From Episyrphus balteatus (lineage: Eukaryota; Arthropoda; Insecta; Diptera; Syrphidae): DNA of 64,000 nucleotides. Shown here in pieces: positions 1 through 13,100 of this stretch. The translations under genes and the position numbers were made by a program. Numbering within the stretch: position 1 is the stretch's first letter; the number at the start of each line of letters is the position of its first letter. The stretch covers positions 558,001 through 622,000 of the forward strand of contig NC_079137.1 of assembly GCF_945859705.1 (NCBI RefSeq), in the 5' to 3' direction. The notes below the pieces were generated by a model. That model was not told where the DNA came from and searched no databases. It saw nothing but the letters and a program-made list of their open reading frames with translations.

Positions 1-1465
1 ATAAATACTTTTCTAGTAGGTATATTATATCTGTTTACATTCTATTTCGGATATATACAAACATGTAAGAAAAAACAATTTTAAAATTTCTTTCGAAATT
101 TTCTACCGTATCGGTTTTGTACGACGTACGACAAACCAATACTGAAGAAAAAAAAGCTGAAAAATACATAGAATTTTTGTCGTAAACGCCAAAAGTTGGC
201 GCTTACGACAAACCAACGCTAATCCAATGCTTATTTTGTGGATATACGACAAAATGCACACTAATTATCTCAGTAACGGTAAACGATAGGACAAATCTGA
301 TAACAGAAATGAAAAGAGAACGTTATAAAACCTATTACTACATATCCAGTTTAAAAAAGTCCATTTTGGCGTTTACGACAAAACAACTCTCGGGCGACGA
401 TAAATTAAAGTTTAAAGACGAGAAATCAAAAACAAGAAAAAAACTTGAAAAAATCATTTAATCCCTCAAGTAGAATGTAGAAATCCATTTGACATTAAGT
501 GGATTATCCTACGTGTTCTTTTTTTATGCCATGGCTGGCAATCAATGGTGTTCTTTAGATTCTATTCTAAGTTTAGTCTAGGAGCTTGAATGAGATTTTT
601 TGATGTGAAGGGAAACGAAAGTGATGTGTAAATGTTACAAGTAGCTTGAGTCTGCCTGGATGGATTGGATGTGGTATAATTGAAGTGAGTTCTATCGCTT
701 ATTTTAGTTCATAAGATAAAAGATACTTTTGATGCACCTTTCCTAATTTTAACAATCCATACAGACAGACAAACGTCTTCCATTTCTGCACCAAAAAACC
801 TCTTGTTCATGCTCAAAAGGTTCATCTCCCTCCGAGATAAATATATACATAAACTATTTAACTTAAATTTAACGAAATTAATAAAATTTTATAGCTACCA
901 AAATTGTGGGAGAATTAGTGTTACCTGATGAAGGTGATCAACGTAGAAAGAGGGGAGTTCCGTCAAGTTGGCTGAAAAATAAAAGATGTACGTTAATAAT
1001 TTGTAGGCCTTATAGAGTCAACTTTTTTAAGAGCTAGTTACATAAATATAAATGGGAAATCCTATGTGCAGGTTTTAGATCTGCTTATTTCAGCTCCATA
1101 GCTCTACTATGTTTTGTTTTGTAAATATATATTGTTTGTACCTATCTTGTATTATTTATTTCATTTTTATTTACCAAAGTTAAAAGAATATTAATTTGAA
1201 TTTATAATGACTTCGTTCGGTCATTATCAAATCATTTTTTTTTTATTAACTTACTGTTTTTTGTTTTGTTCAATTTTTATGTAGTAGGTATAGTTATATT
1301 AAGGGAGAATGTGCTAAAAATTTTATTTTACTTGTAATATTATGGTAATCTAGAATATTTAATTTAACAAAAAAAATAAAAATTATTTTGAAACAAAATT
1401 ATGTAAATATACCTACTGTGAATAAAATTATATATTAATTTTCTTAATGTTAATTATTAATCCAG
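1..1465 (+). other. crb: crb intron (3' part) with short TACGACAAA-containing repeats
   Basis: No coding signal is visible before the acceptor at 1464-1465, and the first exon is entered in phase 1, so this is intronic. Positions 110-400 hold several copies of a TACGACAAAC-like motif in both orientations, including a small hairpin around 180-210 (GTAAACGCC / GGCGCTTAC). This suggests an old inverted-repeat element whose ends I cannot define. Confidence 0.6.
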
Positions 1466-4400
1466 GCCCAATAGGCCATTGTATCCCAATATCAACCCCA
1501 ACTCCCCAGTCGCGATCCGCCCAGTTGAATGCATGTTCAAATTCTGTATGCTTAAATGGTGGTACTTGTACCGGAAATGCTTCAAATTCTACTTGCATTT
1601 GTGCTAGTGGATATTCAGGTTTGACAAAATTTAACAAACTATGATTTTTTTTCGTTTTTTTTTTTTGAAACTAACAAAAGTAAAAACCTTAACTATGACA
1701 ATAAAAGTAACGTAATTATTTGTTAATGTAATAATTTTGTATATTTTAAAACTAAATGATGGCTTGAAATTATTTAAAAAACACTAATAGAGGTCAAGAC
1801 AAGTACTAACATTTTTGTTCGAAATAAATTAGGTTTCAACTGTGAATTCCCAACTTCATCGGATGGGTGCAAGTGCTTGAATGGTGGCACTTGCTCCCTA
1901 AACGGAACTCACTGCTACTGTCCCTCGGGCTTTGACGGTGATCGATGTGAAAAATTTGAACCTTGCACTCCCACAACTTGCGAGGATCCCATGATGTGCT
2001 CGAACAATAAGTGTATTTGTCCAGACAATATGAAATGTGCTGTTTGCAGTTCAAATCCTTGTCACAATGGAGGTGTTTGCAGGGATAAAGATGTCAATTA
2101 TGAATGTGTTTGTCCCGAAGGCTGGAATGGAACCCAGTGTGATTACGATGTTGATGAATGCCAGAATCTTACAATATGTGGTCATGGAATATGTGTTAAT
2201 CGACCTGGATCATTTAAATGTTATTGTGAACCCGGTTTCACCGGACTTCTTTGTGACTCAGATGTAGACGAATGCCTTAGCAGGCCATGTAAAAATGGAG
2301 CTTCTTGTGTGAATAAGGTGAGTTTGAAGAAATATTTTCAAAAGGCTTATCAATTGTTTTTTTTTACTAAAATTGAGTTAGTTGTTTTTCTTTAACTATG
2401 GAAAGCATCGAAAAATTTTAAGAGAAGTAAGTAATTTGTATGTGGAGTTAACCTATATATTCTGTAGAATCTGATAAAATTCGCTAATAAATCTTTTCAT
2501 AACGCCTGGTATTGCAAAACAAGCGAAAGGAAGTTTCGTAACGAGTTTGATAGTAGATACAAACAGAGTTTCATATTGCTAGAAAATTAAAATGCGTTTT
2601 AAGGTTGCTTCAACAAAGGATTACTATTTTTTGTTTTGCCTTAGCATTTCTTTTTTTCTCTTAACTAATTTTGTTTTGTTTTTTGTCTTGAATTAATTAT
2701 TTTTCATAGGTAAACGATTACGAATGCATTTGTCCAGCTGGTTACACTGGAAAAGAATGTGATGTTAATATTGATGAATGTGCAAGCAATCCTTGTGAAA
2801 TAGGATCCACATGTATTGATATGGTTAATAATTTCACATGCTCATGTATTCCCGGAATGACTGGACGATTATGTGATTTCGATATTGACGATTGTGTTTC
2901 ACTGCCTTGTCAGCATAATGGAAAATGTATTGACGAATTGGGAGGATTTCACTGTGATTGTGAAGCCACAGGATACACTGGTAATCTTTGTGAAATTAAC
3001 ATTGACGAATGTTTGTCCAATCAATGTACAAATGGAGCAGAGTGTATTGATAAGATCAATGATTACATGTGCAATTGTTTTCCGGGTTTTTCGGGAAAAA
3101 ATTGTGAAATTGATATAAATGAATGTGAAGTTAATCCTTGTCAGTATAATGGAACATGCTTGCAACGTTCCAATTTAACATTGTATCAAATGGCAGACAA
3201 GCAAGATCTTCCACCAATCTTTTCACAAGAGTTTTCTTATGAAAACGCTAGTGGGTAAGTGACTATAAGATGGCCTTTCGAAACGAAAATAAATGAAATG
3301 CTTGTTTTTTTTCACAGTTACGACTGTATATGTGTACCTGGAATAATGGGAAAGAATTGTGATATAAATATTAACGAATGTGAAAGCAATCCCTGCTCAA
3401 AACATGGTACTTGCGTTGATGGAGTAAGTGTTTTTTTGTTTATAAATAAAAAAAAAAATCTTATAACCTTTGAAACTCTTTAAAGATTGGAAACTATACT
3501 TGTGAATGTGATCCTGGATTTGAAGGTGACCATTGTGGAAAAAACATAGATGAATGCGATAGGTACCTAACATTCAAAACTACATATTTTTAGAAAAGAC
3601 TAAACTTTTATTTTGATTTCCAGATACACACCTTGCGTCCATGGAACTTGTATCGATCAAACAAATGATTATGATTGTGATTGTGATGCCAATTGGGGAG
3701 GAAAAAATTGTTCAGTTGAACTTGTTGGCTGCAGAAGTTCACCTTGCTTAAACAAGGGTATCTGCAAGCCTTATTTGTTCAACGAAACTCAACACCTTTT
3801 CAATTGTTCCTGCCAACATGGATTCCAAGGAGCAACTTGTGAAAAAACCACAACAATATCAATGGTGATTAGTAGTTTGATAACGGTCAAGACCACACGC
3901 GAAGAAGGCTATGATATAAATTTAGAATTCCGAACAACCTTACCGAATGGAGTTTTGGCTTTTGGAACATCTGGAAGTCAGAATGAACCAGTTAGCTATA
4001 TACTAGAACTTATTAATGGAAGATTAAATCTCCATTCATCACTGCTCAACAAATGGGAAGGAGTTTTTATTGGATCGAAATTGAACGACAGTAATTGGCA
4101 TAAGGTATTTGTTGCCATAAATACTTCACATTTGGTTCTTTCGGCCAACGACGAACAAGCGATCTATCCGATTGGATCATATGAAAGTGCCAATGGTAGC
4201 CAACCATATTTCCCCTTAACCTACTTAGGAGGAACCATACCAAATTTAAAATCCTATCTAAGGCACCTAACACACCGACCAACAAGTTTTGTAGGATGTA
4301 TGCAAGACATAGTCATTAATGGCAAATGGATATTCCCGGATGAAAAACCAGATGATAATACATCCTTGGTCAAAATTCAAAGTGGATGTCCGAGATCAGA

Positions 4401-7400
4401 GCAGTGTAAGCCTAATCCATGTCATTCGAATGGAGAGTGTAAAGATCTATGGCATACGTTTTCATGTGGATGTCAGAGACCTCATTTAGGGCATACGTGC
4501 AAATATAGTAATTTAAATTAAAAAGCATATTTTTCTTCAGGTTGTTTTATCAAGAATTCTTTCAGATATAACGGCTGCAACGTTTGGGCACGAAAACACT
4601 ACGCATTCTGCTGTATTGGTGGAAACCAATGAAACCGCTCGAAGAGCTATTCGGAGTATATTGGATATTTCAATGTTTATTCGAACTCGACAATCAGCGG
4701 GACAGATATTTTATCTTGGCAGTGACACTAGAAAAGCCTTGACATCCCCTAGGGGTACAAGTGAGTGTGATTTGTCTTGATTTTTTAATTATATTTTGAA
4801 ATTTTTTTTTAAGGTGAAATTGGAGACTCATATGTTTCAGCAAAACTTCATGGTGGTGAACTTTTAGTTAAAATGCAATTTAATGGAACACCTGAGGCGT
4901 ATACTGTAGGTGGAAATAAACTCGACAATGGTTATAATCATCTTATAGAAGTTGTGCGAAATCAAACGTTGGTCCAAGTCAAGCTAAACGGTACCGAGTA
5001 CTTCCGGAAGACACTGTCATCGACAGGTCAACTGGATGCACAGGTATTGTACTTGGGTGGACCAGCGCCGCCGGCTGTTGATAATTTAGAAAGCAACATG
5101 ACCAAGGAAGAAGTAGATAAACTATATTTCAAGGGTATCATTCAAGACGTTCAAATAAGCAATGGATCACATGCAATGATTGTAGAGTTGTATCCGTTGA
5201 ACGAAGAAGATTTACAACTTCCAAAACCATTCGGTGAAGTTACAATTGATCGTAATTCAGTTCTTAAGGGCGCTGTTTCTGATGATTTGTGTCGCAAGAA
5301 ACCCTGTCAGCATAATGCTGAATGTAAAAACACCTGGAATGACTTTGAATGTACATGTCCCAAAGGGTACAAGGGTAAATTTTGTCAGGATATCGAGTTT
5401 TGTCAGTTGAATAAATGTCCAGGCAATGGAGTGTGCCAAAATTTAGACGATGGCTTTGAATGTATCACAAATATGACTTTTAAGGGCAATGAAAAAGCAC
5501 CTTTGGCCTTTGCTTACTTCTCTGTGAATCCCGAGGAAGAGACTGTTTTGAAGCCTGTTGTTGAAATTTCATATAGAACCAAAACTGGTGGTACACTGTT
5601 GTATGTTCAAGATGGCGATCGATATTTTGATGTGGCTGCTTATCGCGATCAAGTTACCGTTCAATGGAAATCGAGCCTAGAACTTCCACAAACAAAACGA
5701 TTTACAAAAGATAAGTCTGATTTCGAGTGGAGTCGAGTGTTTTTGAGAGTGGAAAATGGAAAGCTTGAAGGTGGTTGGAAGGGATGGGAGGAGACACCAG
5801 ATCCATCCCCAGCATTCACTCTTGACATTGATCAAAGTGCTTTCCAAGATTTGATTTCCGGCAAATACATGGTTTATTTGGGAGGAATGCCTCTTTCTGA
5901 TAACCTTTTATCACGCGGCATGACATCGGGGGCGACATTCAAAGGCTGCTTGGGAGAAGCTAGATTAGGTGATCTGATACTTCCTTATTTTATGAACAAC
6001 GAAATGTACTCGGAGAACTTACAACCACGTTCACAATTCCGACTCAACTCAACGAAACCCGAAGAGGGTTGTGTCCTTTGCTTCCAAGAAGATTGTAAAA
6101 ATGAAGCTGTGTGCACAAATCCATCGGAGCAATACGCATGTGACTGTCGACCAGGGTATGAGGGCGATGATTGTTCCATCGATATTGACGAATGTCTATT
6201 GGCAAACTGTACAAACAACTCAACTTGCATCGACAAAGTAGCTAGCTTTATTTGCAGCTGCTTGCCTGGTTATGATGGACAATTGTGTGAGCATAACATA
6301 GATGAGTGTGCTTCTATGCCATGTCACAATGGTGGAAATTGTACGGACTTGGTAGCGGCTTATCATTGTGACTGTACAGAGGATTATGCTGGCCCACAGT
6401 GTGATGTCTTGAAGTTAGTTACATGTGCCGATCAGCCATGCAGATCTGGATCAACGTGTGTGGATGGTTTTAGTAAGTTCTTTATAACCAGGTAGTTTTA
6501 TTTTCAAATACTAAATTTTTGTTAAATGTTTTTCTAGATATGACAACAGGAAATAACTTCACATGCTTTTGTATGCAAGGGTTGCAGGGTCCTCTGTGTG
6601 ATGTTCCCTTCTGCCAAGTTGAACCATGTCAAAATGGTGGTTTTTGTCTAACAACAGAACCAACGGTGAGTGTTTTTACATCATGTATGGTATAGAATTG
6701 GAATTGATCTTTTTATTTTTGTACAGCCACCTATTTGCCAATGTAGCATAGGATACACAGGACGATTTTGTGAAATCGATATCAACGAATGCGACCCTGA
6801 ACCTTGTCAAAATGGTGGAGAATGCAAAGATTCAATAGGCAGTTATTCCTGCAACTGCACTGGCACTGGCTTTGAAGGTCAAATGTGCGAGATTGATATC
6901 GACGAATGTCAAACTGGTCCTGTCAAGTGTGGTGGGCGAGGAGTTTGTATGAATACCCGTGGTTCATTCAAATGTCTTTGTGAAGTTAAGCTATGTGGAT
7001 CAGAATGTAACGTCTTGGATCCTTGCCAGCAACAAGACATGTGCATGAATGGTGGAATTTGTGTAGAAGCATGTACAGATGTCGCTGATTATTACTGCAA
7101 CTGCACAGATGGATTTGGTGGAAAGAACTGCTCAGCGATGGTAATTTGTTTCCTGAATTCCACAAACTGAACTCAGTTATATTTCGAATTTTTGTTTATA
7201 GATTGTGGCTAAGGACGATGGTCCATCAACTGCAGACATAGCAATTATTGTCATTCCAGTAGTAGTTATTCTACTACTTATCGCTGCTGCTTTGTTGGGT
7301 ACATTCTTGGTGATGGCACGCAACAAACGGGCAACAAGAGGCACGTACAGTCCCAGTGCTCAGGAATATTGTAATCCACGTTTGGAAATGGACAATGTGC

Positions 7401-7432
7401 TCAAGCCTCCCCCTGAAGAACGTCTGATTTAG
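1466..7432 (+). CDS. crb: Crumbs, apical polarity transmembrane protein (3' part, 11 exons)
   Basis: Crumbs is an apical membrane organiser of epithelia and photoreceptors. Exons read by splice sites and phase: 1466-1618, 1833-2317, 2710-3254, 3318-3423, 3486-3562, 3624-4507, 4566-4760, 4814-6472, 6538-6665, 6727-7140, 7202-7432, giving 1624 residues plus stop. The protein shows about two dozen EGF repeats (many calcium-binding, with DVDEC/NIDEC starts), three laminin-G domains (about 3860-4390, 4570-5270, 5460-6060) separated by EGF repeats, then one membrane helix (about 7236-7318) and a 37-residue tail. The tail has the FERM-binding stretch GTYSPSAQEYCNPR and the PDZ ligand ERLI at the very C terminus, which is diagnostic. 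Known Drosophila Crb is about 2,150 residues, so roughly 500 N-terminal residues, with the signal peptide, lie left of the window. The first donor (GTTTGA at 1619) is weak. Identification is very secure; single exon edges slightly less. Confidence 0.96.
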
Positions 7433-7487
7433 TGCGGTGCATTAGAACATTCTTCGTTGGTTGTTTTATTTTAATTTTTTTATATAT

Positions 7488-7493
7488 AATAAA
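7488..7493 (+). terminator. crb: crb polyadenylation signal (AATAAA)
   Basis: This is the first canonical AATAAA after the crb stop codon, 56 bp downstream. Further AATAAA motifs follow in the AT-rich stretch up to 8330, so longer 3' UTRs are possible. Confidence 0.55.
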
Positions 7494-8472
7494 TGTTATA
7501 TCTGGCGTAATGATGGGATGAGAATTACTTAGTATTTTCATCGAGTTTATTTTTTTCTTTTATACTATTTTTGAATTCTCAGATTTTTTCGTACTTAATA
7601 AGTACTTAATAAATTAATTTATTATTTAATTAGAAACTATGAATAAGGAACTTGTTTGATCCTCTTGTTAGTAAACTTACCATTCCGTCGTGTGAATATA
7701 ATTCGTTTAAATTATAAATTAAACTTAAAAAAATTTATTATGATACTGAGCAACAAATCCTTCCATAATTGTAAATTTACATTTAAAATAAAAATATGCA
7801 TATAAATAATATGAATTAAGTGTCCTTAAAAAGAGAGGTAGGTTTAAATAAGAAAAAAATAATGAACGAATATTTTTTATAATACAAATAAAATATGTTA
7901 ATGTTGATTATTTTTTTCTATAACATTTTTTAATTTTTACGCATTTTAAAAAGTTTTTTTTTTTAAAGTAGTTTATACAATAAATAAAAAATGTAGATAG
8001 AAAATTATTCAAAAAATAAAAACAAATGCGGACTCAATTCAATGTTATAAATATTTGAAACTTTTTTTAGGCAAATATTAAATTAATTGTTATTATACAT
8101 TTATACTTGTGTAGGTAAAATAATAAAAAATTAAAACAAATACATTTTTGTCGAAATTAATATTTTATAATAAAAATAAAAAATCTAAATGAACAAAATA
8201 ATAAATTTAAGAAATTGTAATTTAAGTATTTTTTTAAGTTTAAACAAAGACGGCATAAAAATAATTGATTAAATATTTATACGCAATATTTGTGATAATT
8301 CGTAAGTTTAAAACAAAAAAAAAAAATAAAATATGCAGAATTTCGCTGTATGTAAAATAATGTATATAAAATGTTTTTATTTCTACCGAGGTTCTTTTTG
8401 GTGTGCATTTGAATTAATTTTTAATCTAAAAGGCAGCCACCACAGCGTCCTGCATTGTCCCCATAAGATAGG
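7494..8472. other. AT-rich 3' flank of crb, no gene seen
   Basis: Very AT-rich sequence with many homopolymer runs. It is probably distal 3' UTR and intergenic DNA. I see no open frame or RNA gene worth reporting. Confidence 0.5.
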
Positions 8473-8475
8473 TAA

Positions 8476-9424
8476 CACTGGTCAACAAGGTTTTTGCCAC
8501 AACAACCAAAATATACTTTTCTAGTAGTTTTTGATGTGCTGAACTCGAATCTGAAGTCAAAAAATTGTTATTGGCCTCGTTTTTGAAATATTACCTTTAG
8601 AAACTGTCAAAAAACGTCATTTTGGCTGTTTTCGAGGCTATGTTTTTATGTGGGGTAGTTCATTTTGAACTAATTTGTAACGGTGCCTATAAGAACTGGT
8701 TTTATTCTTTCAAATAATGTTTAAATCTTTCCGATATCTCTTTTAATGCCCGAGATATTTAAAATTTAAGTAGCGGTCTTTGAATCAGAAACAACACAGG
8801 CCAACCAAATTAATCTTTTTTTGCCACAAGAACCAAAATATACTTTTCTGAAGGTTTTTGGGTTGCTGAGCTCGAATCCGCAATCAAAAAAATTCTATTA
8901 GCCTTCGTTCTTGAAATATTTCCGTTATAAAATGCAAAAAAAGTTTTTTTTTATAACGGTAATATTTCAAGAACGAAGGCTAATAGAACTTTTCTGATTG
9001 CGGATTCGAGTTCAGTAACCCAAAAACCTTCTGAAAAGTATATTTTGGTTCTTGCGGCATAAATTCTGTGACCAGTGACTTAAACTTTAGATTAAGTTTA
9101 GTTTCTCTTTGGCTTATTAATTGAAACTTAAGATATCTCGAGCAATAAAAAAAATATCGGGAAAATTTAAACAGTTTTTGAAAGAAAAATATCTGTTCTT
9201 ATAATCACCGTTACAAATTTGTTTATAATAAATTACCCCACATAAAAACAGAACCTCGAAAACAGCCAAAATGACGATTTTTAGCATTTTATAAAGGTAA
9301 TATTTCAAAAACAGAGGCCAATAAAATTTTTCCGACTTCAGATTCGGATTCAACACCCCTAAAACTATTAGAAAGTATATTTTGGTTCTAATGGCAAAAA
9401 AAAGTTAAATTTTGTTGACCAGTG
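8476..9424. mobile_element. Palindromic foldback element containing a second copy of its own family
   Basis: The ends are inverted copies, CACTGGTCAAC at 8476 and GTTGACCAGTG ending 9424, flanked on both sides by TAA (8473-8475 and 9425-9427). The arms match along most of their length (for example the AATTTGTAACGGTG and GAGATAT segments recur inverted). The centre, about 8790-9080, is itself a palindrome. Its ends resemble the outer ends: TGCCACAAGAACC follows the start as in the outer copy. It therefore looks like one family member inserted into another. No transposase frame is visible. The TAA flanks would suit a PIF/Harbinger-type element, but this is inference. Confidence 0.75.
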
Positions 9425-9427
9425 TAA

Positions 9428-10026
9428 TTGTTGTGCTACCAACTAATTTTTTGTGGACCTTTTGATGTGGTTAGTCTTGGAGGATCTAGCAAGATTTTTT
9501 TCAATGTTTTATTTGTAATCTTTTATTTCTAAAGTGGAGCTTGGTCTTTAATTTCATTGGAATACGTTGCATATATGAAGGTTGCCCTAAATTTTTATCT
9601 AAGAGTATGCAATGATATTCAGCATAAATTTGCACTTAACTCTCTAGATGACTGTTATTTGCTTTGAAAATCGACAGAACAATAAATCACAAAAATCGCT
9701 CTTAGGTCACCAAACTGGGTGTTGTTAAATTCTTGCTTTCAACTGATTTTTCAGAAACAGGGAAACAGGAGTACTAGTAGTACTGAGTTAAACATCTCAT
9801 TTTCGTTTGATTTCTAAATAAAGTACATATTTTCTAATAAAAAATCGATCAACAAGTTATAAGAAAAAGAAAATTAAACATCGATTAACCAGATACCCTA
9901 ATCCTCACAAGTCATTAAAAATTCATAGGGTAAACGAACACGTTTAGCGAAGGGCACATTGTAATATTGAGAAAGGATTATTATATTACTACCCCCTGCT
10001 ATATTTAATGTTAGGGGTGCATTTGC
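9428..10026. other. Intergenic region upstream of Mks3
   Basis: No coding exon is seen. It contains the presumed upstream promoter region of Mks3, which is read rightward from 10174. Confidence 0.45.
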
Positions 10027-10040
10027 GTTCTCATGGAAAC
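10027..10040 (+). promoter_or_regulatory. RFX X-box upstream of meckelin gene
   Basis: The 14-mer GTTCTCATGGAAAC fits the X-box consensus RYYNYYATNRNRAC at every position. It lies 134 bp before the meckelin ATG. RFX transcription factors bind such imperfect palindromes close to the start of ciliary genes in worms, flies and vertebrates. Meckelin is a ciliary transition-zone protein, so motif, distance and gene agree. Binding itself is not shown by sequence. Confidence 0.75.
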
Positions 10041-10173
10041 GGCAGTGAAATGAAAATAAACAAAACATTTTCGTTTGAAACTTCCAAATAGATTATTCAT
10101 CAAAAGAAAGCCTTGACGAAAACATACATTTTTTTACCTTCCTCTTAAAAATAAATTCTAAACAAAAAAAATT

Positions 10174-13100
10174 ATGATCTTCCAAGAAAAGTGCATTTTC
10201 GTCTTCCTATTTATTGTGATATATTTGCATCAAAGTAAAAGTACAAACTCACAAAACGTAAATAGGACTTTATTTTTGTATAATCATCCATATTCATGCA
10301 AAACTAATGAGTTTTATAATTTGGATTATTTTATGTGTGTACAATGTGAATCTAAGGAATATTTAACACCCAGTTTTGATAGTGAGTATCTTTGATTCAA
10401 AAAACAACAAAATCAAAACAAAGCCATTACTTTTAGAACTAACATGTGATTGTAAAAAGAACACCACCAAACTTGCTATCTATGATTCTTCGAAAAATCA
10501 ACCAATTTGTTTGGAACCATGTAAAAATAAAAAGAACTTCAAATGTCCAAATACAACAATGCTATCTTATCCCGAAAATCCTTGTACCTTCAAGTTCATA
10601 AATTACACATCAGGAGATCAAAATGGTACAACAAAGAGTATTCGCATCACAAACTCTCACTTACATGAGAATGACTGCATCTGTGATTTGAAATACAATT
10701 ATCTCTATGTTGACTTTTGTGTATGGAAACCACTGTTGAAAAACTATCTCCATCACAACGCTTTCTGGAAGCGAGGAAGATTTTACGTCGATTTGAAGTT
10801 CATAGCATTCTTCTGTCAATCGCTTCAGAACATGACAGCATGCAATAATTTGGCTAATTTATGTGTCCAATCGTTTTTCGATACCGACAAAAATTCACCA
10901 TGCAGTGTTTTTCTCCTGGGCCAGGCTTCTGATGCTGCACTCTACACTAGCATGGGAGAGAAACTTGGTGGGTTAAGACCATTTTTATTTTACAAAAAAG
11001 GCAAAGATACTGTACAGGAAATCGAAGAAAAAATTCAAATTTCGGTAGGGACAAAATATTTGCATGACTAAATTGTGACTATATATTTTTTTTGGGTACA
11101 ATTTTCTTTAGGATGATAAGTTAAAACTGTTTTCTACAGTGTATTCAATGGATGGTCAACTTATTCGATGGGAAGATTTGCAACTGAACAGAATCAATCA
11201 TTGTGGACACGATTTGTATGAAATGCATGGAGATTTACAGTTTTTCAAAAATGATCGGATAAGCTGTTTCCTGACACTCGAAACTATCATAGACATGGCC
11301 TCTACTTACGCAAACAAATATTTCTTTAGCATTTTTCTAAATCATACGAGAGAAGAAAGCAATCGATACTTGCAGCAGATACCCGTGTTGATTCAGAATG
11401 CATTTGAAGGGAATAATGTGAGTAAAAAAACTAACATGTTTCTTAAACTAAATTATATATGTACATATATCTTTTCAGGAACTCAATTCTGCTGAATGGC
11501 AGTTAGTTAAACGTTTTCAAATAATTGAAGCTCAAGATATATTTTTTAACACAGCAAATCAACAAATTTTAGTGTATGAAGATTCATATAAGCTACGACT
11601 CTTCAAATCGATAAAAGTTTTGCGAAAATTCGAGTTCCGTTGTACTGTGACAGAAGATAACAAAAATACAATTCCCTTAATAGTTCTAGACTATCATACA
11701 ATTGACTTATCTCTCAATAATTCCCTCAGTGAAAAGTACAAATTTGAATTTTTAGTTAAATTCGAAAAAGATACTGGCTCAGGAATACTTTATGAAATAG
11801 TTTTACCTATTTTCATAGCCATCAGTTTATTGTTTGCAGTTTTCAGGGCTTATATTTTTAAATGTCGTAGAAATCTTGAATGTTCTGAAATGGTTGTCTT
11901 TGTTCAAGCATTATATAATTTTGTGTCGAATGTGGGAAATTCTTTGTTGGCCGTTGTAATCATAGATGCCTTTTACTCAGTTACAACTTTTCTAATTGGT
12001 AATCATGAGCTATTAATGGCAGTTGAAAACAATCATGTATTTGAGTTTTGTATATATTGTGCTCTCATTTTGAAGGTAATTACGGTTTAAAAAAAAAGAA
12101 TAATTTTACTCAGTTTTCATTTTTTTAGGCTTTCTACTTTTTTATAAACTTTTGGAGAATCTCTCAAATTGATATATTTTTCGTGGATTGGGAACGACCA
12201 AAGAGTTCTGATGTTTCTTTACATTTGAAAAACAATTTGGATACATCATCACAGTGCTCCAGCGTAGTTTTTCTATTACATTAACGGAAACAGAAAATTT
12301 GAATAAAATTGACCGTTACATTTACAGATTCGAACATTTACTGAGAATAACGTATCAGCATGGAGGATATTCTTTTTGGCAAACGAATGGATTGATTTGA
12401 GTTGTAAACAAAAAACTTCATTTTTCGTTCAGGGCTTTGTTTCGTTAATTATTTTTTGGGTAGGTGCAAAAAAATCGTAATTTTTAAATTTATTCAAAAT
12501 TTCTCTTATTATCACAGATTATCAACACTTGCTTGCCATCATTCTATTCGAATTCAACTTTTAAAATATTTACTTGTGCTGTTGTATACTCTTCTGTTCA
12601 ACTCATACAATATTTGTGCAGAAGCTTTATACTTTATAAAGTGATTGGTAATCCATTGAAAAAATTTCTGGATATTTGTACATTGGCAAATGTATCCATA
12701 TTTACCCTAATGGATTGTTCTTATGGGTTTTATATTCATGGAAGATCTCCACATGGATTTTCCGATACGGATATGTCTTCAATGATTTTTCAATTACAAC
12801 GTGAATCTCAAAATATGTGCGGGAAAAAAGGACTTTTGAGTGATTCGGATTTTCAAACATATATTGTGCTTCCTCCGTTAAATTTGAGGTAAGATAATAA
12901 TGGGGTAAGGGCTAACGACTGAAAATTATAGAAAAACAAAAATCGCAGATAAGGTACATTAGTTTTTTTTTTAACTCTGGCTACCTATCGACTTTGGTAA
13001 CGGATCTGTTGATTACTCCTCGCGTATCCATAAAATTCACTAGTTTTTTTTCCTTATGCTCTCACTAACGAAAAAATCATCAACCCTATTTTGAATGAAA

